Shown here: piece after piece, positions 43,956 through 54,169 of the stretch
Layout: each line of letters begins with the position of its first letter
Position numbering within the stretch: the stretch's first letter is position 1
Source of the DNA: an uncultured Bacteroidota bacterium
Lineage (GTDB): Bacteria > Bacteroidota > Bacteroidia > Chitinophagales > Saprospiraceae
Length of the DNA: 54,169 bases
Reading direction: 5' to 3'
Assembly: GCA_902609095.1 (NCBI GenBank)
Contig: CACLQQ010000008.1
Span: 1 to 54,169, forward strand
The notes under the pieces: model-generated
Databases searched by the model: none
What the model saw: only the letters and a program-made list of their open reading frames with translations
What the model was told of the DNA's origin: nothing
Translations under genes and position numbers: made by a program

Positions 43956-43963
43956 TATATTTG
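43956..43963 (+). promoter_or_regulatory. -7 promoter element of scpA (TATATTTG), predicting a leaderless mRNA
   Basis: This is a perfect TAnnTTTG followed by TCGC and the ATG at 43968. It sits in the 20-base space between two divergent start codons, so the rest of the promoter lies inside the start of the rsmI-like gene. Confidence 0.5.
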
Positions 43964-43967
43964 TCGC

Positions 43968-44723
43968 ATGATCGATCAGGGGGACGGATATACTATTAAA
44001 ATCAAACAATTTGAGGGTCCTTTTGACTTATTACTTTTTTTTATTGAGCGAGATGAAATAGACATCCTGAACATCCCGATTTCCAAAATCACTGCTGACT
44101 TTCTATTCTATATCCGTCAACTTGAAATATTAAATATAGATGTAGCCAGCGAATTTATTTTAGTAGCAGCTACACTGATGCGCATAAAAGCCAAAATGTT
44201 ACTTCCCAGACCCGAATTGAACGAACATGGAGAAGAAATTGATCCAAGAGAGGAAATTACTCGCAAACTATTAGAGTATAAACGATTCAAGGATATCGTC
44301 GGAGATCTATCAAATTTAGAATCTGAGCGAAGTCAATTATCGCAAAGGGGCTACGTGAAAAAGGAAATCAGCTCTATAGCAACCAAAGCCTTAGTAGATG
44401 TTGAATTAGAGTCACTCACTATGTTCAAACTCATGAAGAGCTTTGAGAATGTGATGAACAGAATGAAAATCCGAGAAACCAAACCAAGACATCTGGTATA
44501 TCGATACAATTATACTCTAAAGGATCAAAAAATATATGTAATTGATATCGTAAAGCGCCAGAAAGAAACCAGTTTTGAGGACATCTTCACTGGACTCCGA
44601 GATCGATTGCATTGTATTATTACCTTTTTATCAGTCTTAGAGCTAATTAATGCTGAGGAAATCTACATTTCAACTGGAATCAGTATAAATAACTTTGTTT
44701 TGAAAAGAGCTGAGGCTGCCTAA
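43968..44723 (+). CDS. scpA: Segregation and condensation protein A (kleisin)
   Basis: ScpA is the kleisin that links SMC heads and ScpB in chromosome condensation. Of 251 residues, the N-terminal helical domain begins YTIKIKQFEGPFDLLLFFIERDEIDILNIPISKI, the diagnostic family start. IDVASEFILVAATLMRIKAKMLLPRPE follows, and a C-terminal winged-helix-like domain has DIFTGLRDRLHCIITFLSVLELI. scpB is not in the window. The ATG at 43968 fits both the family start and the leaderless promoter. Confidence 0.92.
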   Translation: MIDQGDGYTIKIKQFEGPFDLLLFFIERDEIDILNIPISKITADFLFYIRQLEILNIDVASEFILVAATLMRIKAKMLLPRPELNEHGEEIDPREEITRKLLEYKRFKDIVGDLSNLESERSQLSQRGYVKKEISSIATKALVDVELESLTMFKLMKSFENVMNRMKIRETKPRHLVYRYNYTLKDQKIYVIDIVKRQKETSFEDIFTGLRDRLHCIITFLSVLELINAEEIYISTGISINNFVLKRAEAA

Positions 44724-44884
44724 AGCTTAATCAACCATCAATTATTTGGACTTACATCACTTAAGCCAACTCTTATCACTTTCAAAGAAATTAGGTCAAT
44801 TTAAAAAAATATGAAGCTAACACATTACAAACATTGATGCTGCCTAATCTTTTTCCTCTAAGGAGTCCTTCATAGATATAATAA

Positions 44885-46447
<1,563 letters not shown>

Positions 46448-46466
46448 ATCGATAAAAGACTTCGCA

Positions 46467-46718
46467 ATGAATCTTACAATATTAACCCCAGAGAAAGAAG
46501 TTTTTAACGGGCAGATCAAATCTGTTAAAGTTCCAGGAACATCGGGTCAATTTGAAGTACTCAAAGGTCACGCAGCAATAGTTTCTTCTCTCACTGAAGG
46601 AGAAGTCAGAGTGGTAGATAGAGCTGGGGCAACTTTGAAATATACCATTGCCAGGGGATTTATAGAAGTATACAATGATGAAGTCTCTCTTTTAGTGAAA
46701 GGCTTAGAAAACAGCTGA
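46467..46718 (+). CDS. atpC: ATP synthase F1 subunit epsilon (short form)
   Basis: It has 83 residues comprising only the N-terminal beta-sandwich of epsilon (LTILTPEKEVFNGQIKSVKVPGTSGQFEVLKGHAAIVSSL). The C-terminal inhibitory helices are missing, as is normal in Bacteroidota. It links the rotor to the catalytic head. It starts 19 bases after atpD. Confidence 0.93.
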   Translation: MNLTILTPEKEVFNGQIKSVKVPGTSGQFEVLKGHAAIVSSLTEGEVRVVDRAGATLKYTIARGFIEVYNDEVSLLVKGLENS

Positions 46719-46832
46719 TTAAAACTTCAATCTAAAATATAATGTGCAGGCATCATGTCTTCCCATTTTTTATTTACATAAAGGCGTAATACTATTAAAA
46801 TAATAACTTAGAGATGCTCAGCACCCCGCATA

Positions 46833-47492
46833 GTGGACCTAATCTACAGAAAAAAGAAATATCGAGAGTTCTTAAGTAAGCTTTATGAGCTCAAAGGTCA
46901 GAGTTCCAATCAGACCATAGAGTCAAACCCCAATACGGCGATTAATTATCAACTGGTAGAATTATTATCTGAGCTAAGAGGAAAGGCGGATCTTGTTTTT
47001 ACCCGTAACGCATATATATTATTAGCTTTTCCGCTTAGCCTTATACTCGTGTATAGATCTTATTATGATGGTCTTGGAATAACTTTCGGGTTACTCATAT
47101 GTGTATTCCTGTTCTTTTTGATCAGTCATTTCATCATGAAGAATTTGATCAAAGTCAACATTACCAAATCAAGGAAGAAAGATGAGTCTTCAGAAAATGG
47201 ATTGGTACATATATGGGACAAGATAAATTATGTAAATTCAGTCATTAATATTAAGACATATCGATTTATCCTACTGGCAGGCTTTTACATACTCTTTTTT
47301 CCCATCTTATTAGCTTATCTCTATCAAGTGATTTACATCCTTAATGCATCTTTAGTAGTCTGGATACTATCCTACATACTGTCAGTAAGCTATTGGACTA
47401 TCTATTATTATCATGATATAGCCTTCTATTTAGAGCTCAAAGAACTCGTTAATGGAATCAAAAAACAATTAACTTCTATCTCTATGGAGTAA
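46833..47492 (+). CDS. Hypothetical integral membrane protein
   Basis: It has 219 residues with a charged N-terminal segment (about 60 residues). Four hydrophobic helices follow, in pairs: about 62-77 and 84-107, then 144-165 and 172-194. A basic/acidic loop (KSRKKDESSENG) lies between the pairs. I recognise no family. The start appears to be GTG at 46833, since no in-frame ATG precedes the hydrophobic part sensibly. It has good coding character but stands alone, with 114 bases before it and 235 after. Function unknown. Confidence 0.6.
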   Translation: MDLIYRKKKYREFLSKLYELKGQSSNQTIESNPNTAINYQLVELLSELRGKADLVFTRNAYILLAFPLSLILVYRSYYDGLGITFGLLICVFLFFLISHFIMKNLIKVNITKSRKKDESSENGLVHIWDKINYVNSVINIKTYRFILLAGFYILFFPILLAYLYQVIYILNASLVVWILSYILSVSYWTIYYYHDIAFYLELKELVNGIKKQLTSISME

Positions 47493-47727
47493 TCCCAATG
47501 AAGTGATTTAAGAATACACTCACAACTTATTTGCGAGCCATCGATCTCCGAATACTTCAGCGTTTTTACGTTCCTTAGCCATGACTATGAAACTTAAAAA
47601 AGAACTTCCAACTAACTTTAATCTACATTCTTAAAAGACTTCAATGCATACATATGAAATATGTATATATAATTACTTGAAAGATGATACCTTCACTCTT
47701 CTGTTTTAATGTAAGAGTTCCAAAACC

Positions 47728-49992
47728 ATGAGTAATAGTGACATAGCCTTCAGTTATCTGAATGAACTTAATGAAATCCAGCGAAAAGCTGTAGAAACTA
47801 CCGATGGGCCAGTCATGGTCATCGCAGGTCCAGGATCAGGTAAAACCAGGGTACTCACATACAGAATAGCCCACCTTATCAATGTCGGCGTTCCACCATG
47901 GCAAATCCTCGCATTGACCTTTACAAACAAGGCTGCCCAAGAGATGAAAGAGCGAATAGAAAAAGTTGTGGGTCCAAAAGCACAGAAAGTTTGGGCAGGT
48001 ACATTTCACTCACTTTTTGCTCGGATACTCAGGGTCGAAGCTCATCACCTCGGATACCCAAATGATTTCACCATATATGATACTGATGATACTAAAAGTG
48101 TCATCAAAGAGGTGCTCAAACAGATGAGTTTAGATACTAAGGTCTACTCTCCAGGGGCGGTAAGGTCAAAGATATCTTCTGCTAAGAGTAATCTTATAAC
48201 GCCTAAATCATATGCCACAAACGAAAAACTCATGTCATATGATCGCATGAATCGTATGCCGCTCATGCATGTTATCTATGATAAGTATGTCAAGAAGTGT
48301 ATGCGTGCGGGAGCAATGGATTTTGATGACCTCCTACTTCAAATGTTCAGACTTCTCTACCTAAACCCTGAGCACGTCAAGAAGAAGTATCAGCATCAGT
48401 TTCAATACTTATTAGTAGATGAGTTTCAGGATACAAACTTCTTACAGTATGAGATCATGAGGCAATTGGTTAATTATGAGGACAGCGCTTGTAATATATG
48501 TATAGTTGGAGACGATGCTCAGAGCATTTATTCATTTCGTGGTGCAACTATAGAGAATATCCTGCAATTCGAAAGTGATTTCCCAGATGTACAGACTTTC
48601 AAACTGGAACGCAATTACAGATCCACTCAGCACATCGTAGAAGCTGCCAATGGTATAATCTCCTATAATCAGCGTCAGATAAAAAAGAAAATTTGGACAG
48701 ATCGTCTTGGAGAGAACAAGATAAAAGTCATCAAAACGATCACCGATACTGAGGAGGGAAAAAGAGTCGCGGATACCATCATCGAACAAAAAAACAGATA
48801 TGGTTTAGAAAATACTGAGATCGCCATACTATATAGAACCAATGCGCAATCAAGAGTATTTGAGGAATACCTCAGAAGGTATAACATTGCTTATCGCATA
48901 TATGGAGGCCTATCCTTCTATCAGCGTAAAGAAATTAAAGATTTAATGGCCTACATGAGGTTAACCGTTAATCCTAAAGACAATGAGGCATTCAAAAGAG
49001 TTATCAATTACCCTAAGCGAGGATTTGGTAATAAGAGTTTAGAAAGCCTTATCACCTTTGCTGAGGACAATGATATCAGCATCTTCGAGTCTATCCCAAT
49101 GGTCGAAATGAGTAAGCGTGCTAAGACCATACTAACTGACTTCATGCGGCTCATAGCCAACTTTAGAATCAAGGCCGAAAAAGCCAATGCTTATGAAACT
49201 GCTCTATATATCTCCAAGAAATGTGGGATAGTTGATCTACTCAAAAGGGATGGTAGCATGGAAGGGATGGCACGATTAGAAAATGCTAATGCCCTGCTTG
49301 ATGGTATACAAGAATATGTCGAGGACGATGAATTGGAGCCTGGAGAAGAAATAGCAGATAAATCTCTGCCTAAATACCTGCAGAACATAGCTCTTATAAC
49401 AGATATGGATGAAGACAAAGGGAATACTGAGGTAGTAACACTAATGAGTGTTCATGCCGCTAAAGGACTAGAATTCAAATCGATCTTTGTAGTTGGCTTG
49501 GAGGAAAATTTATTCCCATCATTCATGTCCTTAAGTGATCCTAATCAATTGGATGAGGAGCGTAGACTATTCTATGTTGCCATAACTCGTGCTGCAGAAT
49601 TCTTAACTCTGACCTATGCCAATAGTAGATATCAATATGGTCAGATGAGATTTAATGATCCGAGTCGATTCCTCGAAGAGATACCTCCTGAGAACGTCGA
49701 CTCCATCGTACCTATAAAAGCGAAGGCTGAGTTCGGAGCTCCTAAAATATTGAGTGGACTAAAACCTCTGAAGGCAGCAAAACCTATGCCTAAAGTTAAC
49801 GTGGCTAATTTCATCCCTAATGACCCTAAAGACATTAAGGAAGGCATGAAGGTTTTACATATGAAGTTTGGAACTGGAGAGATACTCAGCATAGATGAAC
49901 GTAATGTTGCAACCATACACTTCTCTGAGGTGCCTGATAATACACAGAAGAGAATCATGCTCCAATATGCAAAGCTCCAGATCCTCAATTAA
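47728..49992 (+). CDS. pcrA: UvrD/PcrA-type superfamily 1 DNA helicase
   Basis: This is a 3'-5' DNA helicase of repair and replication-restart, 754 residues. The SF1 motifs occur in order: Q-motif LNEIQRKAV, motif I VIAGPGSGKTRVL, Ia ALTFTNKAAQEMKERI, II LLVDEFQDTN, III VGDDAQSIYSFRGA, IV LERNYRST, V VTLMSVHAAKGLEFKSIFVVGLEENLFPS and VI EERRLFYVAITRA. A Tudor-like C-terminal domain (EGMKVLHMKFGTGEILSID) matches PcrA. queG follows within 6 bases. Confidence 0.95.
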   Translation: MSNSDIAFSYLNELNEIQRKAVETTDGPVMVIAGPGSGKTRVLTYRIAHLINVGVPPWQILALTFTNKAAQEMKERIEKVVGPKAQKVWAGTFHSLFARILRVEAHHLGYPNDFTIYDTDDTKSVIKEVLKQMSLDTKVYSPGAVRSKISSAKSNLITPKSYATNEKLMSYDRMNRMPLMHVIYDKYVKKCMRAGAMDFDDLLLQMFRLLYLNPEHVKKKYQHQFQYLLVDEFQDTNFLQYEIMRQLVNYEDSACNICIVGDDAQSIYSFRGATIENILQFESDFPDVQTFKLERNYRSTQHIVEAANGIISYNQRQIKKKIWTDRLGENKIKVIKTITDTEEGKRVADTIIEQKNRYGLENTEIAILYRTNAQSRVFEEYLRRYNIAYRIYGGLSFYQRKEIKDLMAYMRLTVNPKDNEAFKRVINYPKRGFGNKSLESLITFAEDNDISIFESIPMVEMSKRAKTILTDFMRLIANFRIKAEKANAYETALYISKKCGIVDLLKRDGSMEGMARLENANALLDGIQEYVEDDELEPGEEIADKSLPKYLQNIALITDMDEDKGNTEVVTLMSVHAAKGLEFKSIFVVGLEENLFPSFMSLSDPNQLDEERRLFYVAITRAAEFLTLTYANSRYQYGQMRFNDPSRFLEEIPPENVDSIVPIKAKAEFGAPKILSGLKPLKAAKPMPKVNVANFIPNDPKDIKEGMKVLHMKFGTGEILSIDERNVATIHFSEVPDNTQKRIMLQYAKLQILN

Positions 49993-49998
49993 TAAGTG

Positions 49999-50931
49999 AT
50001 GACCATTCTCGAACAGAGAACTCATATAATTAAATCAAAGTCTGATGAACTTGGTTTTTTAGATATAGGCATATCTAAGGCTGAAAAAATGGAGCCAGAG
50101 GCTAAAAGATTGGACTCTTGGCTTAATGCTAATCATCATGGGCAGATGTCTTATATGGCAAATCATTTTGACAAAAGAGTTGATCCTACCCTACTTGTTC
50201 CTGGTGCCAAAAGTGTCATCAGCTTATCTTATAACTATCATACGGAGCAAAGACAAATTGATTCTGAGGCACCTAAAATCGCTCAGTACGCCTATGGCAA
50301 AGACTATCATATGGTCATAAAAGAAAAGCTTCATGAATTCATTAATTGGATCAGATCTGAAATTGGAGATATTGATGGACGGTGCTTTGTCGATTCAGCA
50401 CCAGTATTAGAACGTGATTGGGCTAAACGAAGTGGATTAGGTTGGATTGGCAAGAACACACTCTTATTATCCAAAAAGAAAGGGTCGTACTTCTTTTTAG
50501 CTGAGATCATCTCTGATCTAGAGTTAGCGTACGATCATCCCGTTACAGATCAATGCGGCACCTGTTCACGTTGTATCGAGGCTTGCCCTACAGACGCTAT
50601 TAGTACAGAAGGATATATCATAGACTCCCGTAAATGTATCTCATATCTAACCATAGAACTCAAAGATGAAATACCTACAGAGTTCAAAGATCAAATGGAA
50701 GGATGGATGTTCGGGTGTGATATATGCCAGGAAGTATGTCCCTGGAATAGATTCAGTAAGCCTCACTCCGAACCACAATTTGAACCAACGAATAAGTTAC
50801 TTCATATGACCAAGTCCGACTGGACCGAATTAACTCAGGAGGTCTTCAGCAAGATTTTCTCTAAATCCGCCGTTAAAAGAACTAAGTTCAAAGGGTTGAA
50901 GAGAAATATCGCATTCCTTGATTTAGATTAA
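49999..50931 (+). CDS. queG: Epoxyqueuosine reductase
   Basis: QueG performs the last step of queuosine tRNA modification, using cobalamin and two 4Fe-4S clusters. The 310-residue protein has the catalytic aspartate region [24 protein letters not shown]. The cluster ligands are [16 protein letters not shown] and [13 protein letters not shown]. It lacks the HEAT-repeat tail of longer versions. The ATG at 49999 is chosen over the in-frame GTG at 49996. It starts 6 bases after pcrA and is likely in the same operon. Confidence 0.95.
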   Translation: MTILEQRTHIIKSKSDELGFLDIGISKAEKMEPEAKRLDSWLNANHHGQMSYMANHFDKRVDPTLLVPGAKSVISLSYNYHTEQRQIDSEAPKIAQYAYGKDYHMVIKEKLHEFINWIRSEIGDIDGRCFVDSAPVLERDWAKRSGLGWIGKNTLLLSKKKGSYFFLAEIISDLELAYDHPVTDQCGTCSRCIEACPTDAISTEGYIIDSRKCISYLTIELKDEIPTEFKDQMEGWMFGCDICQEVCPWNRFSKPHSEPQFEPTNKLLHMTKSDWTELTQEVFSKIFSKSAVKRTKFKGLKRNIAFLDLD

Positions 50932-50965
50932 TATGACTCAAATTGCTAAGAAGACAATATAGTTT

Positions 50966-52219
50966 ATGCCTTTCAAGACATATCAGAAATATATAGTTGC
51001 TGCCATACCGTTGACCATCGTTGGAATCATGATCTATTACTTCAGCGATATATTCACTTATATCATTCTCGCTTGGGTGGTCTCGATGCTTGGTGCCCCA
51101 CTAAATAATAGACTCCAGAAGCTAATTGGCAAAACGGCGGCTGCCATCACCACTCTGATGTCCTTTACGTTGATATTAGCAATGGTTTTCTGGATGTTTA
51201 TTCCACCTATAGTACAACAAACTAGGAAGTTCGCAACTATTGATTACAGTCAACTGGCCAATAGCTTTGAAGAGCCGCTTGAGGATTGGAATAAATGGCT
51301 CGTAGATAAGGGACTATTACCCGCTGACAAACCAGAACTGTCTAAGGAGTATATATCTCAAGATGTCCATATACAAGATCAACTGTCAAAAATTGATTCT
51401 ATCTATACTACAGCCGATGGGAAGAATATCACATTAGTAGTCAATGTTCATAATAAGAATGAAGACGAAAACTTAAGTGATTTAAAAGTGGTTCATACTG
51501 ATGATTTTTTTGAGCGAGCAAAAAAGAACATTCTACAATTCTTCAACCCTTCTCGAATCACTGATCTATTCAGTTCCGTTGTAGGCTTTTTGGGGAATTT
51601 ATTGATAACTATTCTGTCTGTGTTATTCATAGCCTTCTTCTTCCTGAAGGAGAATGGACTATTCACACAAATCATTAAATCGATAGTGCCTAATGATTAT
51701 GAAGATCAGTCAGTTCATGCTATCGATGAGAGTGCTTCCTTGCTTATAAGGTATTTCATTGGAATTGCATTGCAAGTCACAGTTATAACCATATTCATTA
51801 CCACGGTCTTAAGCTTCTTAGGATTTAAGAATGCGCTACTGATAGGTTTCTTTGCAGCCCTTATGAATGTTGTTCCTTATATCGGACCGATACTAGGTGC
51901 TGCATTTGCCGTGATCATTGTCGTATCTGGCAATTTGGACGTTTCGTTTTATGATATCCTACTTCCTAAGATATTGAAGGTATTTGGTGTGTTTGCAGCG
52001 ATGCAACTCATGGATAACTTCTTATTACAGCCAAACATCTTCTCAAAAAGTGTTAAAGCTCACCCTTTAGAGATCTTTATTGTAGTATTAATGGGTGCTA
52101 AATTGGGAGGTGTTACAGGTATGATAGTAGCCATTCCTATTTATACCGTAATCCGCGTACTGGCTAAAGTTTTCCTAAGTGAATTTAAAGTCGTACAGCG
52201 TATTACCAGAGGGTTATAG
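50966..52219 (+). CDS. AI-2E family transporter (PerM-like)
   Basis: This inner-membrane protein of 417 residues belongs to the AI-2E/PerM transport family. Two helices lie at the N-terminus and a hydrophilic domain of about 140 residues in the middle. C-terminal helices carry the family phrase MNVVPYIGPILGAAFAVIIVV and LLQPNIFSKSVKAHPLEIFIVVLMGAKLGGVTGMIVAIPIYTVIRV. The substrate in this organism is unknown; members export small solutes or sodium. It follows queG by 34 bases. Confidence 0.88.
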   Translation: MPFKTYQKYIVAAIPLTIVGIMIYYFSDIFTYIILAWVVSMLGAPLNNRLQKLIGKTAAAITTLMSFTLILAMVFWMFIPPIVQQTRKFATIDYSQLANSFEEPLEDWNKWLVDKGLLPADKPELSKEYISQDVHIQDQLSKIDSIYTTADGKNITLVVNVHNKNEDENLSDLKVVHTDDFFERAKKNILQFFNPSRITDLFSSVVGFLGNLLITILSVLFIAFFFLKENGLFTQIIKSIVPNDYEDQSVHAIDESASLLIRYFIGIALQVTVITIFITTVLSFLGFKNALLIGFFAALMNVVPYIGPILGAAFAVIIVVSGNLDVSFYDILLPKILKVFGVFAAMQLMDNFLLQPNIFSKSVKAHPLEIFIVVLMGAKLGGVTGMIVAIPIYTVIRVLAKVFLSEFKVVQRITRGL

Positions 52220-52232
52220 CCACTTAATTTAC

Positions 52233-52928
52233 TCAACTCGGATCTTGCTTTGCAAATACCTTTTGTAACAATGGAGTAACTCGCTGAGATACATCAGCTC
52301 TGATACCATCTTCTTTCTTTTCTACTAAGGAGAATAATCCTTTAAGGGCCTCGTGTGTGACATAGTCATCTAATCTTGACTTTACATCTGCTAATAGAGG
52401 AATCTTGTTGTAGGTATTCACAGCAGCTTCCCAATAAGTTACAGCATTAAACTTCTGTAGTGATTCTAACAGGATAGGCTGAAACTCTCCATAGAGCTGA
52501 TTATAGGTCTGACCATTTAGGTACTGAGTTGCTGCGTCTCGTTTACCCATGAGTATGCTCATAGCGTCTGAGATAGACATTCCTTTGATGGCATTTAAGA
52601 ATATAGGACCCGCCTTTGTAGCTGCATCCTCTGCCGCTCTATTGATTTTTTCTAATACAACCCCCTCTACATTATTAAATCCAGGTATAACCTTAAGCTT
52701 ATCCGTTACTTGTCTCACCTCCTTGGGTAATAATATTTTATAGGCTGATTTAAAGTATCCATCCTTAGCAGATAGGAATCCTACAGCTTCATCTGTACCC
52801 AAACTAAGCACCTCTTTAAGGCCATTAGAAATATCTGCATTGCTTAAGGGAACATCGATTAAATCTTGAATGGATGCTGAGCATCCCATAAAGCTAGTAC
52901 TGAATAATAGTGGAAGTAAATATTTCAT
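52233..52928 (-). CDS. DUF4197 lipoprotein
   Basis: It has 231 residues. A lipoprotein signal with lipobox FMGC at about residues 13-16 is followed by a helical DUF4197 domain (DISNGLKEVLSLGTDEAVGFLSAKDGYF, then GMSISDAMSILMGKRDAATQYL). It is predicted to be anchored in the outer membrane on the periplasmic side. The biochemical function of the family is unknown. A TACATCTG sequence, one mismatch from TAnnTTTG, ends 4 bases before the ATG. Confidence 0.85.
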   Translation of the reverse strand: MKYLLPLLFSTSFMGCSASIQDLIDVPLSNADISNGLKEVLSLGTDEAVGFLSAKDGYFKSAYKILLPKEVRQVTDKLKVIPGFNNVEGVVLEKINRAAEDAATKAGPIFLNAIKGMSISDAMSILMGKRDAATQYLNGQTYNQLYGEFQPILLESLQKFNAVTYWEAAVNTYNKIPLLADVKSRLDDYVTHEALKGLFSLVEKKEDGIRADVSQRVTPLLQKVFAKQDPS

Positions 52929-52989
52929 ATTACAGATGTAAGTTTAGTTATAGAACGGAAATAATCCTGTTATAAAAGTTAGACGAATG

Positions 52990-53337
52990 TTAAACCTCGA
53001 TGGTCACTTGAGCTTTACCGACTTTCCCTTTTAAAGGTGGATTAGATTTACTCAGACATACTCTAACACGCTGCACAATCTCATCAGATGATTTAATCTG
53101 GGCAGCTATATCATATGCCAGCCCTTCGAGAAGTTGGTACTTCTTGGCCATATGTGCATTGACGATGTCAGAGGCTTTTTCGTAGTTATAAGTATTCTCT
53201 ATTTGATCATTGGGATCAGCAGACATATCCACTTCTATGTCTACATCTACATGGAAGGTATTACCTACTCTACGTTCGAACTCATAGTATCCATGATATG
53301 CGTAGAACTTCATGTCCTTGAGAGAAATGGTCACCAT
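52990..53337 (-). CDS. folB: Dihydroneopterin aldolase
   Basis: FolB splits dihydroneopterin to 6-hydroxymethyl-dihydropterin and glycolaldehyde in folate synthesis. The 115-residue protein has the family features: the tyrosine in MKFYAYHGYYEFER, the glutamate in LLEGLAYDIAAQI, the lysine in LSKSNPPLKGKVGKAQVTIEV, and TYNYEKASDIV. It is probably a homo-octamer in the cytoplasm. It lies 61 bases upstream of the DUF4197 gene on the same strand. Confidence 0.93.
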   Translation of the reverse strand: MVTISLKDMKFYAYHGYYEFERRVGNTFHVDVDIEVDMSADPNDQIENTYNYEKASDIVNAHMAKKYQLLEGLAYDIAAQIKSSDEIVQRVRVCLSKSNPPLKGKVGKAQVTIEV

Positions 53338-53438
53338 TTTATTTATTTATGTTGGGTTGTAATATAGCTCATTAAGCCAATAATAGAATGGTTATCTTAG
53401 AATAGAGTTTTGTACCTTGGTTCAAACAAGATGACGTT

Positions 53439-53909
53439 ATGAATGCTGTAGATTATCTTAAAAATGTTCAAGAGCAATTAAAAGGATTAGAAGCAGATGC
53501 TACACCTACATTTGGGGTTATGACACCGCAACATATGTTAGAGCATCTCATATGGGAGACTAAATCATCTATAAAAGACTTTGGGCCTGCCCCTGATAGA
53601 TCTGAACTACCTGAAAAAGTCTTGAAGTTCATGCACTTTATAGAGTCAGGCAAACCAATGAAGTACATTGAAAAAGATGTTACTGAAGCAGACCTGAATG
53701 ATCTGCGCTTGGAATCTTTAGAGGCTGCTAAAGTCGGTGTTGCAGAGGCGATTGATCGACTTATCAATGATTATAATAGTCGAGGAGATAAACCTTACTT
53801 CAATCCGATGATAGGTGTTGTAAGTAAAGAGCATATGATTGACTTTCACAGAAGACACTTCGTGCATCACTTAGAGTCTCAATATGGATTAGATACAGTA
53901 AGTGCTTAA
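53439..53909 (+). CDS. DinB-like / DUF1569-type helical protein
   Basis: It has 156 residues and a predicted four-helix bundle. It contains FGVMTPQHMLEHLIWETKSS near the N-terminus and a C-terminal segment with FNPMIGVVSKEHMIDFHRRHFVHHLESQYGL. Several histidines (MTPQHMLEHL, HRRHFVHHL) are placed like the metal ligands of the DinB/YfiT superfamily. The function could be a metal-dependent thiol transferase or similar, but I cannot assign one. It converges on the next gene with a 4-base overlap. Confidence 0.7.
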   Translation: MNAVDYLKNVQEQLKGLEADATPTFGVMTPQHMLEHLIWETKSSIKDFGPAPDRSELPEKVLKFMHFIESGKPMKYIEKDVTEADLNDLRLESLEAAKVGVAEAIDRLINDYNSRGDKPYFNPMIGVVSKEHMIDFHRRHFVHHLESQYGLDTVSA

Positions 53910-54169
53910 TCGCCTTGAGATAAGCTGCTGTGAAATATTTGGACTAAACGATCGGCATCGATAAATCCCCAAGCCCATGCTTCATAGCCCTCAACAACTT
54001 TGTCAGCATCGATGAAATCAGTATCTCTACCTACAGAAACGTAGGCATTTACTCTGGTTCTAATATCCTTAAGAAATACCAGATAATTCTCCAAGTCAGA
54101 TTTGCTGGCCATAGGCCCATGACCTGGGATGATCTGAGTGTTATCGTCTACTAACAGCAACGCCGTATT
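53906..54169 (-). CDS. Metallo-beta-lactamase fold hydrolase, C-terminal part (truncated by the window)
   Basis: The frame runs off the right edge of the window, so only the last ~87 residues are seen. NTQIIPGHGPMASKSDLENYLVFL is the typical final metal-binding PGHGP motif of MBL-fold hydrolases such as quinoprotein-relay-associated or glyoxalase II relatives. A helical tail follows. The stop (TAA at 53906-53908) overlaps the convergent DinB-like gene by 4 bases. The N-terminal HxHxDH motif lies outside the window. Confidence 0.8.
   Translation of the reverse strand, partial: NTALLLVDDNTQIIPGHGPMASKSDLENYLVFLKDIRTRVNAYVSVGRDTDFIDADKVVEGYEAWAWGFIDADRLVQIFHSSLSQGD

Overview
The window is a low-GC chromosomal segment from a member of the Bacteroidota, most likely a Saprospiria-like marine or activated-sludge lineage. 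The evidence is type IX secretion sorting domains (one type A, one decayed type B), a TonB-dependent receptor, TAnnTTTG-type -7 promoter elements without obvious Shine-Dalgarno sequences, and Bacteroidota families such as DUF5606, a TrxR-like ferredoxin-NADP reductase, a short AtpC and a GH3-type protein. No tRNA, rRNA, CRISPR array, insertion sequence, integrase or phage gene was seen.

Layout. 0-2.4 kb: a carotenoid pair (crtI-crtB). 2.4-4.9 kb: an extended ribosomal protein S1. 5-13.4 kb: acyl-CoA ligase, a THUMP RNA methyltransferase, a TonB receptor plus sensor kinase pair, rlmN and a small methyltransferase. 13.4-18.3 kb: a secreted trypsin-like T9SS protease followed by a heavily decayed T9SS type B gene. 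18.4-30.9 kb: two tandem class A penicillin-binding proteins, aroB, a SAM hydroxide adenosyltransferase, phoH (no canonical start codon), osmC, aroA, an OmpA protein, ferredoxin and its reductase. 31.0-35.5 kb: an assimilatory sulfite/sulfate reduction operon (sulfite reductase, cobA, cysG-N, cysH) in which every gene carries a lesion. 35.6-38.3 kb: broken comM and a broken HD/DUF5706 gene. 38.3-42.8 kb: DUF5606, recO, a small protein, a GH3 family protein and another decayed gene. 43.2-54.2 kb: rsmI-like, scpA, atpD-atpC, a membrane protein, pcrA, queG, an AI-2E transporter, DUF4197, folB, a DinB-like protein and a truncated metallo-hydrolase.

The most interesting signal is the leader of the sulfite reductase operon (about 35,214-35,506). 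It encodes a 21-codon peptide with five consecutive Cys codons. The peptide is followed by an intrinsic terminator 20 nt before the sulfite reductase start. The RNA can form mutually exclusive 1:2, 2:3 and 3:4 pairings in the layout of a classical amino-acid attenuator. Immediately upstream is a second copy of the same design: a reading frame with four consecutive Cys codons plus another terminator. Its start is out of frame by one nucleotide in an A run. I read this as a tandem, cysteine-sensing transcription attenuator. The operon it controls appears to be degenerating, or to carry homopolymer sequencing errors.

Several disruptions (cobA, sulfite reductase, comM, the upstream leader) are single-base changes in homopolymers and could be assembly errors. 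Others (cysH, comM, the HD gene, the T9SS type B gene and the gene at 41.3-42.8 kb) combine nonsense codons, deletions and frameshifts, and look like real decay. A second recurring pattern is a TAnnTTTG box ending exactly 4 nt before an ATG (ferredoxin-NADP reductase, scpA, and near-matches at rlmN and the DUF4197 gene), which predicts leaderless mRNAs.
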